From: Coptis chinensis
Lineage: Eukaryota > Streptophyta > Magnoliopsida > Ranunculales > Ranunculaceae
Direction: 5' to 3'
Length of the DNA stretch: 64,000 nt
Assembly (NCBI GenBank): GCA_015680905.1
Contig: CM027381.1
Location: 53,262,501 to 53,326,500, forward strand
A model generated the notes under the pieces. It was given only the letters and a program-made list of their open reading frames with translations, made no database searches and was not told the DNA's origin. The translations under genes and the position numbers were made by a program. This document shows positions 33,731 through 44,870 of the stretch, in pieces (the stretch's first letter is position 1; every line of letters begins with the position of its first letter).

Positions 33731-34580
33731 CAGAATCCTTATGCAACAGGTGAAAGATATTTATGTCCATGGACATCTTACCAAAGTTGATCTTCATTTC
33801 ACCATTGTGACAATTTATCAAAGCTTTTGAGGTAACGAGGAAAGGTTGGCCTAGAATAATTGGAATTTTATCAAAGGCCTCCTGCGTGTCTATCACAATG
33901 AAATCCACTGGATAAAAGAAATCAGCTACTTGAACAAAAACATCCTCAACAATGCCTCTGGGAATCTTGGTAGAACGGTCAGCCAACTTCAATTTGACTT
34001 TTGTAGGTTTTAGGTTCTCCAGGCCCAACGCTTAGTACACATGATATGACAAGAGATTAACACTAGCACCAAGGTCTAAAAGAGCATTACTTGTGAATTT
34101 TTCTCTTATCTTGCATGAAATTGTAGGACTTCCTAGATCTTTGAGCTTGACTGAAGCTTGCTGATGGATAATAGATGTTGTTTGTCTAGCTAGAAACGCT
34201 CGCTTTGGAACATGAGTACTTCTCTTTATGTTGCATGCATCCTTCAAGAATTTGGCATATGATAGCAACTGCTTGATTGCTTTGAGAAAGGGGATATTGA
34301 TGTTATCTTTCTCAAATGCCTCCTTCATCTCTAAAAATTGCTTGTCCTTTTTGCTTTGAGCAAAAAAAATAGGAAAATGTGCCTTTGGTACAAACACATC
34401 AGCATGTGTCTGCTCTTCTTTCTCTTTGGCATTCTTGCATATCTTGTCTTGGTTATCTTGACAAATGGGAGTTGAAATGATTTCTCCCACTTGCTTTCGA
34501 ACTTCATTTGAAATCTTGACCGATTGCTCTGTAGCAATGTCATCATGAGAAGGTAAGTCAACCTTGTTGTCTATCTTCAA
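33714..34580 (-). pseudogene. aspartic protease of an Athila-like element, antisense to gag in element B
   Basis: One frame with a single TAA (34034-34032). The upstream 130 residues are a lysine-rich gag-pol linker (VPKAHFPIFFAQSKKDKQF). The active site reads ALLDLGASVNLL (about 34100-34060, D-L-G-A-S). Downstream come LKPTKVKLKLADRSTKIPRG, VDFIVIDTQEAFDKIPIILG and PFLVTSKALI, the flap and C-terminal signatures of Athila proteases (LADRS, PIILGRPFLAT). It lies on the strand opposite the gag at 31028-32488 although both sit within one LTR pair. Well conserved apart from the stop. Confidence 0.8.
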
Positions 34581-34640
34581 TCCTGATCTGAGAGTAGTAA
34601 CTGAGCTGACATGATCAACTTGAGCTTTATACCCATTCTT

Positions 34641-36038
34641 TGGAGAATTCTTACAAAAAATCCGAGTCTTAGTGACTCAACATCTTTCAGTTCTTTATGT
34701 CGTTGTAATATAGTCTCATTATTCGTTGATTTGGTTAATCACGAAGTGACATCAACTGGGGAGATAGCCATTAGGTCTTGTAGTCTATTCGAAACAGAGT
34801 ATCATACTGATAAGTCAAGTAGTGAGCCCATTTAGCCTTTATCCCACCTAGTAGGACTATCATGTTAAATCATTTTGAGCCTTACATCAAGCCATTTCTT
34901 CCAAAACCCTTATCCTTTACCCAACTCCAGACAAGGAGTATAGCCAAAAACCTTTATCAGCCATGCTCATATTTTTCTGAGTATACGAGGGGCACAAGGA
35001 GGAAGAAAGAGCACAAAAGGAAGATTACAAGGAAATATAAGAGAGATACAATGAAGACCAATCATTCTATTCTAAGTTAAAGAAGCTAGTGGAAAACAAG
35101 CATATCCAGTACTAATCAAGGATATACCACTGTGTTTAAAAAAAAAAAAAAAAAAGTTGAACAGAATGGATAGAAAAGCTAAGACAAAGGAAAAAATTTC
35201 TCTACAATACAGAATTTGAAGAAATCTTCCAAAGAAAGAAGCAAAACCCTTAGTGTTTTTAGAAACAACCTTTGAATCCTTTTTACCTTTCCTTCATAAA
35301 CCAATACCCAAGCCAAGTTACAACCCATGACTTATCACTACAGTATGGTACGAAGTCTAGAATAGGTGAGAGGATGCCAAAGTGAAGGACCCGACACTTC
35401 ATATGTGATTAACATTCTTTCTATGAGACTACTTCCATTCAGAAGTTTGTTTTTCAAGGTAGTATGTGGGATGTTCGTATTCATTATTCTTTTCCCCACA
35501 TACATGAGGTAAATTAGTAGACCATCTTCTGAGAGATTCTTTTCTGAGAGTATGACCGGTGAGGATTGAAAGTCGAGATTATCTACCTATGGTAAACTAG
35601 GGATTCCATTTCTTGGATAGGAGAGTATAGGAGATTGACTGAGTACACACATAAGTCTTGATTGAGAATTTTGTCAATTTTTATTATCTCCCATTATAAT
35701 CTATGAGTCTTTGCAGCAATGTAGTTAGCAATGGAGACCGTCTGTTGGAGTAAGCACTAAGTGGGTAAGGAATTTCTCTCTTTAAAAAATACTATCATTC
35801 TTGAACATGCTATTGATTGATTTTGTGGGTATATCACCTGAAAACCCTCACGAGACTATAACTCGTCCTTTTTGGGGAACTTAAAGGTTTAAAACCTTGT
35901 TGCATATGGTAAATGTAATCGCGATGCCTGCGAAAGTGAGTTAGGATTTTATTTTTGTTATTAGGATGTGATTTTGATCACTTATCTATTTTTTTATCTT
36001 ATTTGCTAAGAGACTAGCAAAAGGCTAGTTGGGAGTTG
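34641..36038 (+). other. 3' untranslated region and polypurine tract of element B
   Basis: No coding signal. A run of A18 lies at 35138-35155. The block at 35840-35930 (accttgttgcatatgg, aatcgcgatg) is shared with the 3' UTRs of A and C+. Immediately before the 3' LTR is a purine-rich stretch (AAAGGCTAGTTGGGAGTTG, 36020-36038) that can serve as the PPT. This part is in the same orientation as the LTRs, unlike 32500-34640. Confidence 0.6.
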
Positions 36039-38546
36039 TGATAAGTGCTCAAAAAATGCAATTTAACCTTCAATTATGCCTCTTGTTTCGCCATCTTAGT
36101 GGACTAATAATATTTGTAAGTTATGTTTTATGATTCTATAGGTGAAAAAGAGAGTTTTGTGGAATATTAGAGAAAAAGGGGTAAAATGGAGCAATTTGGA
36201 GCATTAAGGATCACATGGGAAGCCTGTGGACAATCATGGAGAAGGCCAAGTAATTGAAGCTATTAAAGATGCGACTTGGACCTATTTTAAAGCCTATTTG
36301 GAAGCCTAAGGCCAAATGATTTGTTGCTTGGACCAAAGCCCGCAAAAGATGATAGAAGGATAGAGCAGAAGAGACAAAATAGACTTCCGCGTCTGGGGCA
36401 CATGGATCGCGCGTCCAGACGCATTGCTCGCGTCTGAGACGCATGGATCGTGCGTCCAGAAATGACACTATAGCCAATTCCTTCTCAGTTTTGGAGATGA
36501 AGTTGGACTCTGAAAGAAGTTGATTTATACTAGGAAACAAATGGAGGTTTGGAATGCTTCTAGAACTTATTGTAACCCCTATAAATAGAGGACCTAAGTG
36601 CCTCATATAATTTGCCAATTCACTTATACTCTTATCTCCAGAACTTGAGGCAGAGAGAGATTAATAATAAAAGATTCAGTTTTAACTAGCCGAGTATTAA
36701 TAAGTTAGTCTTTTTAGTCTTATGTAGGGGTGTAATATGGGGCGGGCTGGGTCAATTGCGGGTCAAATAGTGATGGGGCGGGTCTAGGAGATACAAATCC
36801 AATGGTCCCCGACGAGGCGGGGAGGGGCAGGTTGAAGTGTCATGTCTTAGTACCATCACCCGGCCTGTTGGGTCAGCTTATGGGGCGGGTTTTGGGCGGG
36901 TTATCCGGGTCGGGTGGAAATTATCATTTTAACCCAATTTCACCAAAAAAAAACTTTCTAATTCTGCAAGTAATATATTTCCAATTCACAACATAGAGAA
37001 AAAAAATTTGAATCAATCAATTAAAAATAAACAAAAATTAAAAAACTTGAACTTGAACCCAAAACCATATTTGTAAATTTGAAACTTTTTTTTTACTTAT
37101 TTACCATTTGTAAATTGATTATTTTCCATAGCATGATAAAATAAAGATAGGAGCGAGGATCTATAGTACAAAACAATAAAATATAAACTAAAAAAATTCA
37201 AAATTAATACAAGGATGAATGATTCATATTCTCCAAAATTCGAAAGTTGAATTTAAACTTTTGATATTTAACCAATGTTCAAACTTGAATATTTGAAATT
37301 GATGTTGAACTCATAAGTTTGTGTTCATATCTCTAAAATTCTTACAAAAGTTAAAAGAAAATATAAACAAAATGCAAAAATATTAGAGTTAGAGTCTTGA
37401 ATTTGTGTGGGTCAACGTGGTTGGATCAATGGCTTTTGACACAGTGCGGGTCGGGCGGCTTGACGGGTTGGATTTGAGCATAGAACCTACACCCATAGCC
37501 CGACCGCATAAAAACAATGGCGGGGCGGGGCAGGTCTATTTTTAGGTCGGTGCGGGTTGGGTGGCGGGTGAAAACCGGGTACCCTACCGGATGATGGGTC
37601 AACCGTTTTTTTTTACACTCCTAGTCTTATGTTCTTCGACTCTTCTTGTTCTTGTTCTTCGTGTTCTTCTTTCTTTATGGAAGGCTAATCTTCTCCTTCA
37701 AGGGAGAAGATGAAGCCGATGCTTAAGATTTAATGATTCTTCTGGTTCATAGTGTCCTCCAATCAGGTTAGTTTCTTTATGTTTTTAGTTATTAGTTCCA
37801 TTGCCCAAACCAGGGGATGGAAGTATAAATTAAAGTTTTTATTTATTGCAATTAAATATCATGCTAGTTTAGGGTTTTATTTATTTCAATTGAATATTTA
37901 CTAGTGACATGATTTTATTTATTGCAATTGAATATAATTGTAGAATAGAGTTTTATTTATTGTAATTGAATATTATACTATTATTCTCTATTTTTATTCT
38001 AGTTGTGTAGTGTTTTAGAGTAAGGGAAGTATTCCTTGTGTTTGCCTTAGATAGTGATTCATTGAATAGCTACCCAAGCTCACATAAAAGGAAAGAAGAT
38101 ACTAGTAACATGAATATAGAAACAACCTTAAGTACAGTTAATTGTTAACGATGTTTCATCCAAGAGGGCATCGGCACTCGCTCGATTGCCTAATTGTAGT
38201 CTACTTGTGAGAACAACCATGAAGCAAAAGGTCATTGAATCAAAAGTATCGGTGGATTCTAATATCTTGAATTCCCTTTCTTATAAATTCTCAATAGTTT
38301 AGTTAGTTTAGTTTAGTTTAGCATTAGAATCTACAATATCTATAATCATAGTTTTTAATCCCTCAAACCCCCTTTCCAGTCATGTCCTTCATATAAACAT
38401 ACACTTAAAAGTGGAACGATATCCTACTCATCCTTTACTTATTGAGGGATAATTAGGGTTTTATATGCTTCTATTTTGTTCAACGACCATCATCTATCTA
38501 CATCATCTATATCACAACATCATAAACACAAAAGGAGCGCGTGTCA
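36039..38546 (+). repeat. 3' LTR of element B, interrupted by a hAT-type element
   Basis: Same ends as the 5' LTR. Removing the 899-bp insertion and one 8-bp duplication leaves 1601 bp against 1584 bp for the 5' LTR. TATA-like box at 36580-36589. A 15-bp cttcttgttcttgtt-like addition near 37640 distinguishes it from the 5' copy. Confidence 0.9.
36725..37623. mobile_element. non-autonomous hAT-type DNA transposon (899 bp)
   Basis: Flanked by a perfect 8-bp duplication GTCTTATG (36717-36724 and 37624-37631). Terminal inverted repeats TAGGGGTGTAA and TTACACTCCTA (one mismatch in 11). Subterminal zones are rich in GGGCGGG/GGCGGGT motifs on the left (36740-36910) and on the right (37440-37600), the usual transposase-binding layout of plant hAT elements. 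The centre is AT-rich with no ORF of note. The 8-bp TSD supports the hAT superfamily. Confidence 0.9.
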
Positions 38547-39744
38547 CCCTCTCCTATAGCGCGCCTCTTACGTGCGTATGAACTCTTATCCAAATCAGGA
38601 ATGGTTTTTAGTATAAGTATTCATATCTTAAGCTACAGTTCTCTAGGAAGTGCTTCCACATGATCATTGAAACTGATCCATCTAGTCTTGCTAGGTGGAG
38701 GGTTTTTGTTTGCTACAGAAGACATTTTTGAAACGTTTTCAGAAACGAGAGAGATTTAGAAGGGGAAAAGAGTTAAATGAAAGGGGAATGATTTTTAAGA
38801 AAGAATTTTTTTGAAAATTCTGGAAACTTTTGAGTCTTTAAATGATAGATTCTCGAGACAAAATAGAGAGGTGGAGGCGAAAAGATTGAATTAAACATAG
38901 AATAATATCACTTTGGGTTACTCTATTTGTTTAATTATCATTTGGAGATACCTCGTATTATTATTATTATTTTTTGGGTTTGTTTTCTCATTCAAAATAT
39001 ATCTCTATCCATATAGAGGTTTTGCCAAGAAGATAAAATTATACGTTAACCCTGTATTATTTTGGTTACTCCGGACGTATAACTTTCATTTTTTTATATC
39101 TTTTGGTTTTGAAAATTATGGAAAGTGTTTTAAGAAACTCGTACTCAAAAGCAGTGATTCTAGATGTTACTTCTTTAAAACAAATTATAACACATATTCT
39201 TAGGCAACTTTCGTGTCGGCTCTGTGGCGAACCCAATCTAGACAGACAGAGTTTCAGCTACACGGGTTGGGGGATTTACTGCGTAAGACATGGAATGTCC
39301 TGACCCAGGCGAATAGCTCGATGATATAGGCGACCCTTAGTAAGCAAAGCTGATCTCAAACTGCCCCTAGATTGCGTAGTTCTAGGGGTTGGTTTGTGTA
39401 AAATCCATTGTCCATTTTTGAAAAATCACTTAACTATTGATGTATCGAGAATCTATTATTAATAGCACAAAGAAATCAAACATTTTTGAAAAAGATGAGT
39501 AAAATAAAGAAAAGAAAAATTGTATACTCACTCCACAGGTTCACACTTACTCCAACGACGAGTAAAAAGTGTTTTACAAAGAATGTGCAAGATATATTGT
39601 GGACCAAGGCTCCGACACTTACAACCACATCCTCTAAATGGAGAGGTTCGATTACATTATTGATATATCCCCTTAAAGCAAAAGATGGAATGGAATGGGA
39701 AAGGAATACATAGGAAAAGAGGATTCCATCCTCATAGATGGGAT
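38547..39744 (-). other. post-pol spacer of C-, right part
   Basis: Reverse complement of about 41340-42985 in C+. It includes a decayed copy of the small ORF found at 42805-43080: the start MSSVANKN is kept (minus strand near 38730), but a stop follows within 45 codons. 39600-39720 matches 41360-41480 in reverse. No gene beyond these remnants. Confidence 0.6.
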
Positions 39745-40057
39745 AATTAAGAAAGAGTTTTTAGCGCTCTAGCTTCGTTCATGTCACTTTTTGCTTCAAA
39801 GGTTGTGTTTGTTGCTTTAGGGTTCAGGATAGCTTGACCTGGGAGCACACCTTTCTGGTTTTTGTCTTGGGCTAAAAGTTTAGAGACTGTTGCATAGATG
39901 CTAAGATTTGGGTTTGTTGTTGCAGGACAGATAACATTATTTCATTGGGCTTATCTGTTTGGACGCTAGTTGATGGTGTGACTGGAACTAGGTCTCTTTG
40001 GTTGTTGATATGTGGGTTTTGATAGTTCTGGTTAAACTGAGATGGAACCAAATTCAT
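39745..40057 (-). pseudogene. gag C-terminal scrap of C-, fused to the INT end
   Basis: A 61-codon open stretch (40057-39872) contains NQNYQNPHINNQ and QQQTQILASMQQSL, matching the N/Q-rich linker of gag in element A (about 17130-16900). It starts exactly where the LTR ends, without PBS or leader. After a stop, the reading runs into NYPIYED (about 39745), the last residues of the integrase (compare LLQDPIC/VYED in C+ and A). Everything between was deleted. Confidence 0.6.
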
Positions 40058-40865
40058 CCTAGATTGTTTAGAGTTGAGAGATTGGGAGTTTAGGGAAGAA
40101 GGTAGACTATTAGTTTAGGACTTGGCTAGTTTAGTTGTGAATGAAAACATTGAAAAGCAAGTTGTTGAAGATTGAAATGACTCAAAACATTGAAAGCAAA
40201 TGATTGAATGAACGATTGAAACAAGAAGAACAAGGAAATATTGATTGATTGAAATAAACAAGATAAAATAACAAGATAAAATAACAAGATTGAAATACAA
40301 GAAAATGAAGAACAATAAAGTAAAACTTGAATTGAAAAATAGGACTAGAAAGTAAAGCAAACAAAATGGTTTGGATCCTAATACAATGGATGAGTTCTCT
40401 CTCCTTTGCTTTTTGATTATATATCGGCCCCTCCTTTTGCCAATTACAGATTTGCCTTCATTTATTTTAAACTAGACACCTCACCACCCCTTTCACTTTC
40501 ACTTTCACTTTCACTTTTGCTTTTGCTTTATGGGTGCGTTCTTGACCAAGATAGGTTTAGGGATAAGTCTTCATAATTCGAGATAAGGGCCTCCATCTTT
40601 GGTCTTCTGATTTAAGTCATTTGACTGTTGACTTTGACCGGTTGACTTGACTTTTTCAGTATTTTTCCATAGCAGCTACTGGTCTTCATAATAAGAGTGA
40701 TTAATGCTTCTTTTGGTGCTAAGACGCAATTTTTATGATAAGTGGTCTAAAATACTCCTTAACCTGGAAAGGGCAGTAAAAGCTATGAGTTGTCTTTTTG
40801 TTAAGCGTAAGAGGGATTGTAATGCATTAATAAAGGGGTAATAAAACACATATTTGGGAGCTAAC
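40058..40865 (-). repeat. LTR of C-
   Basis: Reverse complement of 47952-48747 with visible divergence, e.g. the shared block TGTGTTTTATTACC near the start. A TATA-like ATATATAA is at 40417-40424 (minus). A CTTTCA hexamer run lies at 40493-40520 where C+ has GCAAAA repeats. The start is not a clean TG (TTAGCTCC here, TTATCATC in C+), so the outer boundary is approximate. It abuts integrase sequence of C+ at about 40866. Confidence 0.7.
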
Positions 40866-40867
40866 CA

Positions 40868-41358
40868 AAATACCTATAGAGATGCCCCCCTATAGGCTTG
40901 TCTTTGGAAAACCTTGTCATCTGCTAGTTGAACTAGAGCATCATGCCCTGTGGGCAATAAAAACCCTTAATTGCAATCTCGATGCGGCAGGTGAAAAGCA
41001 TAAACTGCAAATAAACGAGCTCGAAGAGATTCGAAAGGATACTTGTGACCTTTCAAAAGATTACAAAACCAACATGAAAAGGATTCATGACAAGCATATT
41101 TTACAAAAACATTTTGAAGTTGGTCAAAACATTTTGCTTTATAACTCTAGATTGCATCTTTTTCCAGGAAAATTGAATAATTAATGGACTGGACCTTTAA
41201 ATATAACTAGAGTCACCCCTTATGTGACTATTACTGAAAAGAACCATAAGGACAACAATACATTTAAAGTCAATGGTCAGCGCCTCAAACATTTTCATAA
41301 GTTACGGTCTACGGACGTCGAAGAAATCCTTCTCCAAGATCCCATCTGCGAGGATTGA
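40868..41358 (+). pseudogene. integrase C-terminal part of C+
   Basis: Begins [19 protein letters not shown] and continues [28 protein letters not shown] and [14 protein letters not shown], all aligned with element A's integrase. An early stop at 41182-41184 is followed by the usual end (VNGQRLKHFHKL, LLQDPICED, TGA at 41356-41358). The catalytic core is absent. Confidence 0.85.
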
Positions 41359-42804
41359 ATTCTCTTTTCCGATGTATTCCTTTCCCATTCCATCTTTTCC
41401 TTTAAGGGGATACATCAATAAGGTAACCAAACCTCTCCACTTGGAGGGTGTGGTTGTAAGTGTCTGAGCCTTGAGTCCAACGTATATCTTGCGCATTCCA
41501 CATTTGCACTTTTACTTGTCGTTTGAGTAGTGTACCCTATGGAGCAAGTATATATACAATTTTTCTTTTGTTTATTTTACACTTCTTTTTAGAATAACTT
41601 TTCTATTCCTGTCATTTATAATTCCTGTCTTTATTTTAATTTCCCTGCTTTCTATTTTTACGTTTTTTGTCTTACATAAGCACTTTTCTTTCGATCTTCA
41701 CCTTTGACGCTGAGTAGTCTTTCCTCTATAAAGAAGAGATGTGAAACAAAGCAGAGGGCAATGGGGATTGAGTGAAGATGTCTTACGGTTGTCTCTCATG
41801 ATTGTTTAGCATGTCTCATCTTCTATAGGCATGTCATACCATGGGATGGTTAGCAGCTAGAGCCTTTTATTTCGAAAACTTTTTCCTTCTATGGGTGATT
41901 TCTAATTGTTTCGAGCTTCGTCTTTCTCTCTGGTTGGAATGGCTTTAACTAGGGCTAACTAGAGAGTAGGAGAGGAGAGACTAGATTATCTAGAAATAGA
42001 GCTAGTCCTCTCCACTAGATTTGCCTACTTGCAAAACAAGAGGTGGAAGATCTAGGGAGGCCAAACCATGGGATGGTTTGCAATTAGAAACACTTAATTT
42101 CAAGCATCTTCTATTGGGAGGATCACTTTTGACATAGTGATTTTTCTTAGTAGTTTTATAGTTTGTATTTTCTTGTCATAGTAATTTAGGAACATAAAAA
42201 CCAAAAAGCCAAAAACAAATGTTTCTTTCTTTCTTTTACAAAAATGTTTGTTTTCTTTGTGCTGTTAATGATAGATTCTCGATACATTAATAGTTAAGTG
42301 ATTTTTCAAAACAGACAATGGATTTTACATAGACCAACCCCTAGAACAACGTAATCTAGGGGCGGTTTGAGATCATCTTTGCTTACTAAGGGTCGCCTAT
42401 ATCACCGAGCTATTCGCCCGGGTCAAGACATCTCTCCATAGTTTTCAAAACCAGAGGATATAAAAATGAAAGTTATACCCCTGGAGTAACCAAAATGATA
42501 CCGGATTACGTATAATTTTATCTTCTTAGCAAAACCTCTATATGGATAGAGATATATTTTGAATGAGAAAAAAAAATGAGGCATCTCCAAACGAGAATTA
42601 AACAAATAGAGTAACCCAAAGTGATATTATTCTCTATTTAATTCAATCTTTTTTACTCCACCTCTCTATTTTGTCTTGAGAATCTAACGTTAAAAGACTC
42701 AAAAAATTTCAAATTTTCAAAAATTTACTTTCTCATCTTTCCCCTCTCGTTTAAATCTTTTTCCCTTCTTAATCTCTCTCGTTTCTGAAAAACTTTTAAA
42801 AAAA
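41359..42804 (+). other. post-pol spacer of C+
   Basis: No coding signal. 41400-41480 contains the block (cctctccacttgg, gtggttgtaagtgtc) also present in A (12745-12810) and C-. The stretch 42280-42430 is repeated in reverse at 39290-39450 in C-. Confidence 0.55.
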
Positions 42805-43080
42805 ATGTCTTCTGTAGCAAACAAAAACGCTTCACCTAGCAAGAATAGATGGATCAATTTCAATGATCGTGTGCAAGCACTTCCTAGAGAACTACAACTT
42901 AAGATATGGACACATATACCGAAAATCATCCCTGGTTTAGGTAAGAGTTCATATGCACGTAAGAGACGAGCTGTGAGAGAAGGCTGGTGCTTGAATTGTC
43001 AAACACCAACTTGCCCCGATCTTCAACCTCATAATAATTTTGTTTACAAAGTCTACATGTGTTATCCCCTAGTGCATTAG
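42805..43080 (+). CDS. small post-pol ORF with C-x2-C-x4-C motif (91 codons)
   Basis: Open from ATG to TAG. It contains PRELQLKIW, a basic patch ARKRRAVREGW, then CLNCQTPTC near residues 73-81 (C-x2-C-x4-C). A second, decayed copy exists in C- (ATG near 38731, then split by element B). The only evidence for coding is that the start and the motif region are recognisable in both copies. Function unknown. Confidence 0.35.
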   Translation: MSSVANKNASPSKNRWINFNDRVQALPRELQLKIWTHIPKIIPGLGKSSYARKRRAVREGWCLNCQTPTCPDLQPHNNFVYKVYMCYPLVH

Positions 43081-43713
43081 GCTCGGTCTAAGAGAGTAAT
43101 CCAGCTATTTGGCTAGGATTGACTCAAGTTTCATAAACTTCAAAGTCTTGGGGATCTAACTTAAATCGACCCACCTTTTTAAAATTTTAGTCAAACTTAT
43201 TCAAAACCAGAAAAAATTAATTAAAAGTTTTCTTTCTGTTATCTATACATATTTCCAAATAGTTCTTGTACCGTTCTTTCCATCATCTATTTTTCATCCA
43301 CCGTTGGATGTAAGTATATCCTATACCGTTACATTGCATTTTTTATGCTGATCGCTTTGGTACCTCACGGGTCATGATCGGACAAGTAACGAAGCGCGGA
43401 TCGGTTCTTGAAGTTGGCAATACACTGATGACAAGATCGGAATTTCCTGATTTCATTTAGGCTTGGTCCAAAAATTCATTTTCTTTAAAAAGGCACGTGT
43501 GAGGCAAGTGCCACCAAGCTATTAAGCCCACGTGCCTGCTCACCATCCTTTCTTCCTCCTCACAAATACCCAACCCTAGCCACCCCACTCGACTGGTGAT
43601 CACTCCCATCCAACTCGCGACTGCCTGTACACCTTAACACACCTCTACCCAATTTTTTTTACAATCTGCCCCATTTCAACTAAAAACTCCAATTTCATCA
43701 ATCCCTTCTCTAA

Positions 43714-44870
43714 ATGGCTCGAGTTCTTAAAATCATGCCAGAGCAAAATTTTCAAGACCTCTTCCATTCCGATTCATTTAAAAGGCACTTCAAGGCTAAG
43801 ATTAGAAGAAGAGGATGGGAACACTTGGTTTTGTTGGAAGGCACGACTTTTTCTCCCTCTCTTACTCTTTCGTTTTATAATAGCATCCTTAGATGGAAGG
43901 ATGACTGCATCACGGTTGTTAAGGATGGCCGCTCGCTGGAGCTCACTAACGAGGTGGTGAGTGGAGTTATGGGGATTCCTCTGAAGGCTTATGTTCAGAC
44001 GGAACAGTCCCCAGACAGTAAAACCATCAACGTGATGATGGTAGAGACACTTCTTGAGGGGGTTAAAAACCCCAAGTCTTACTGCACTTATCAGAGTTCG
44101 CTATGAAGGAACCAGCTAGTAGTATCTCAGTGGATAGCCTACAACCTGCTAGGCTCGGCCAAGCCTTTAGATATAGGTAAGGCGATGCTTAATCTTTTAT
44201 GGATTCTTCAAGAACAGAAGAACAACTTCTGCATCGTCTCCTTTATATTTGAGCAACTCTGTAAACCGAAGAAGTCAACTGCACCTCTACTAGTGCTGGT
44301 CACCTAGATCATGTAACACTGAGGGTTCCAAGCCACAGACGCCCTAGTGGAGGTCAAGGATGCTACCACATGTCCTATCTATGCCCACTGCGTCCAGAAT
44401 TCATGGCTTCCACCTGAAGCCAGAGATGCTAAGCAAGTACGCCCGACTAAGAAGGTGGATTACTTCGCTGAAGATGTCACTCGACAGTTCACTCAGCCCA
44501 TAGACGGAATTCACTTCCTCTATGGAGGCCAAAGGATTCTGCACTCATATCTCCACCAACTCAGTGAAACTCAGGGTAACATTATAGCGGAACAACGGAA
44601 TATCAGAGTGGAGCAACATACCCTCAGAGAGGAGCAGCGAACCTTCTAGCAGGAGCAGCGACATTTTTAATACAGTGTCACTAGAACACTGCAGAGCATC
44701 AGAGATGTGCTCCCACGTAGTGATAGACATGGCAGGCCTTGACATCACCAAGGAAAATGATCTTCTAGATGTCGAGACGAGTCACGCACGGATTCTGACT
44801 AGGACTCCTAGTGTCCGTATAGTTGGATTTATTTATTTTTTTGTTTCTTTTTCACGTGTATGTGTATGAC
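43714..44870 (+). pseudogene. post-pol ORF of C+, putative plant transposon protein-like
   Basis: MARVLKIMPEQNFQDLF start; 130 open codons with RRRGWEHLVLLEG, SPSLTLSFYNSI, LELTNEVVSGVMGIP, KNPKSYCTYQSS, then a stop. LLWILQEQKNNFCIVSF (about 44190-44250) and APLLVLV follow, then 44347-44649 with QPIDGIHFLYGGQRI and a Q/E-rich heptad-like tail (RVEQHTLREEQ). Same family as the copies at 1474, 10700 and 26938. The leader 43081-43713 holds the AAAGTCTTGGGGATCT motif (43143) but its TATA position is degraded (CACAAATACCC near 43562). Confidence 0.7.

Larger units (their letters stand above)
28813..38546 (+). mobile_element. Athila-like LTR element B with inverted internal segment
   Basis: Two LTRs (28813-30396 and 36039-38546) with the same ends (TGATAAGTGC...GCGTGTCA), a PBS (30399) and a purine-rich tract before the 3' LTR. 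Target duplication: CTCTC on the left and CCCTC on the right (4 of 5); the undisturbed C+ copy supports CCTTC/CCCTC as the original site. The interior has gag on the plus strand but a protease and another ORF on the minus strand, and no RT or INT. It is therefore non-autonomous. Confidence 0.85.
26851..40865 (-). mobile_element. Athila-like element C- (internally deleted), split by element B
   Basis: Two parts, 38547-40865 and 26851-28812, become contiguous when B (28813-38546) is removed. Read right to left: LTR (40058-40865), a gag C-terminal scrap (40057-39745), a deletion joining gag to the last few codons of INT, the noncoding post-pol spacer, and the post-pol ORF (28014-26938). It is then cut by D. 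The whole post-pol part is the reverse complement of 41340-44910 in C+. It has no PBS, PR, RT or INT core, so it is a non-autonomous deletion derivative. Confidence 0.8.

Noticed and set aside
43714-44870. Envelope gene of a retrovirus-like element
   Set aside because: Position after pol fits, but there is no signal peptide, transmembrane segment or cleavage site; the sequence fits the putative plant transposon protein family instead.
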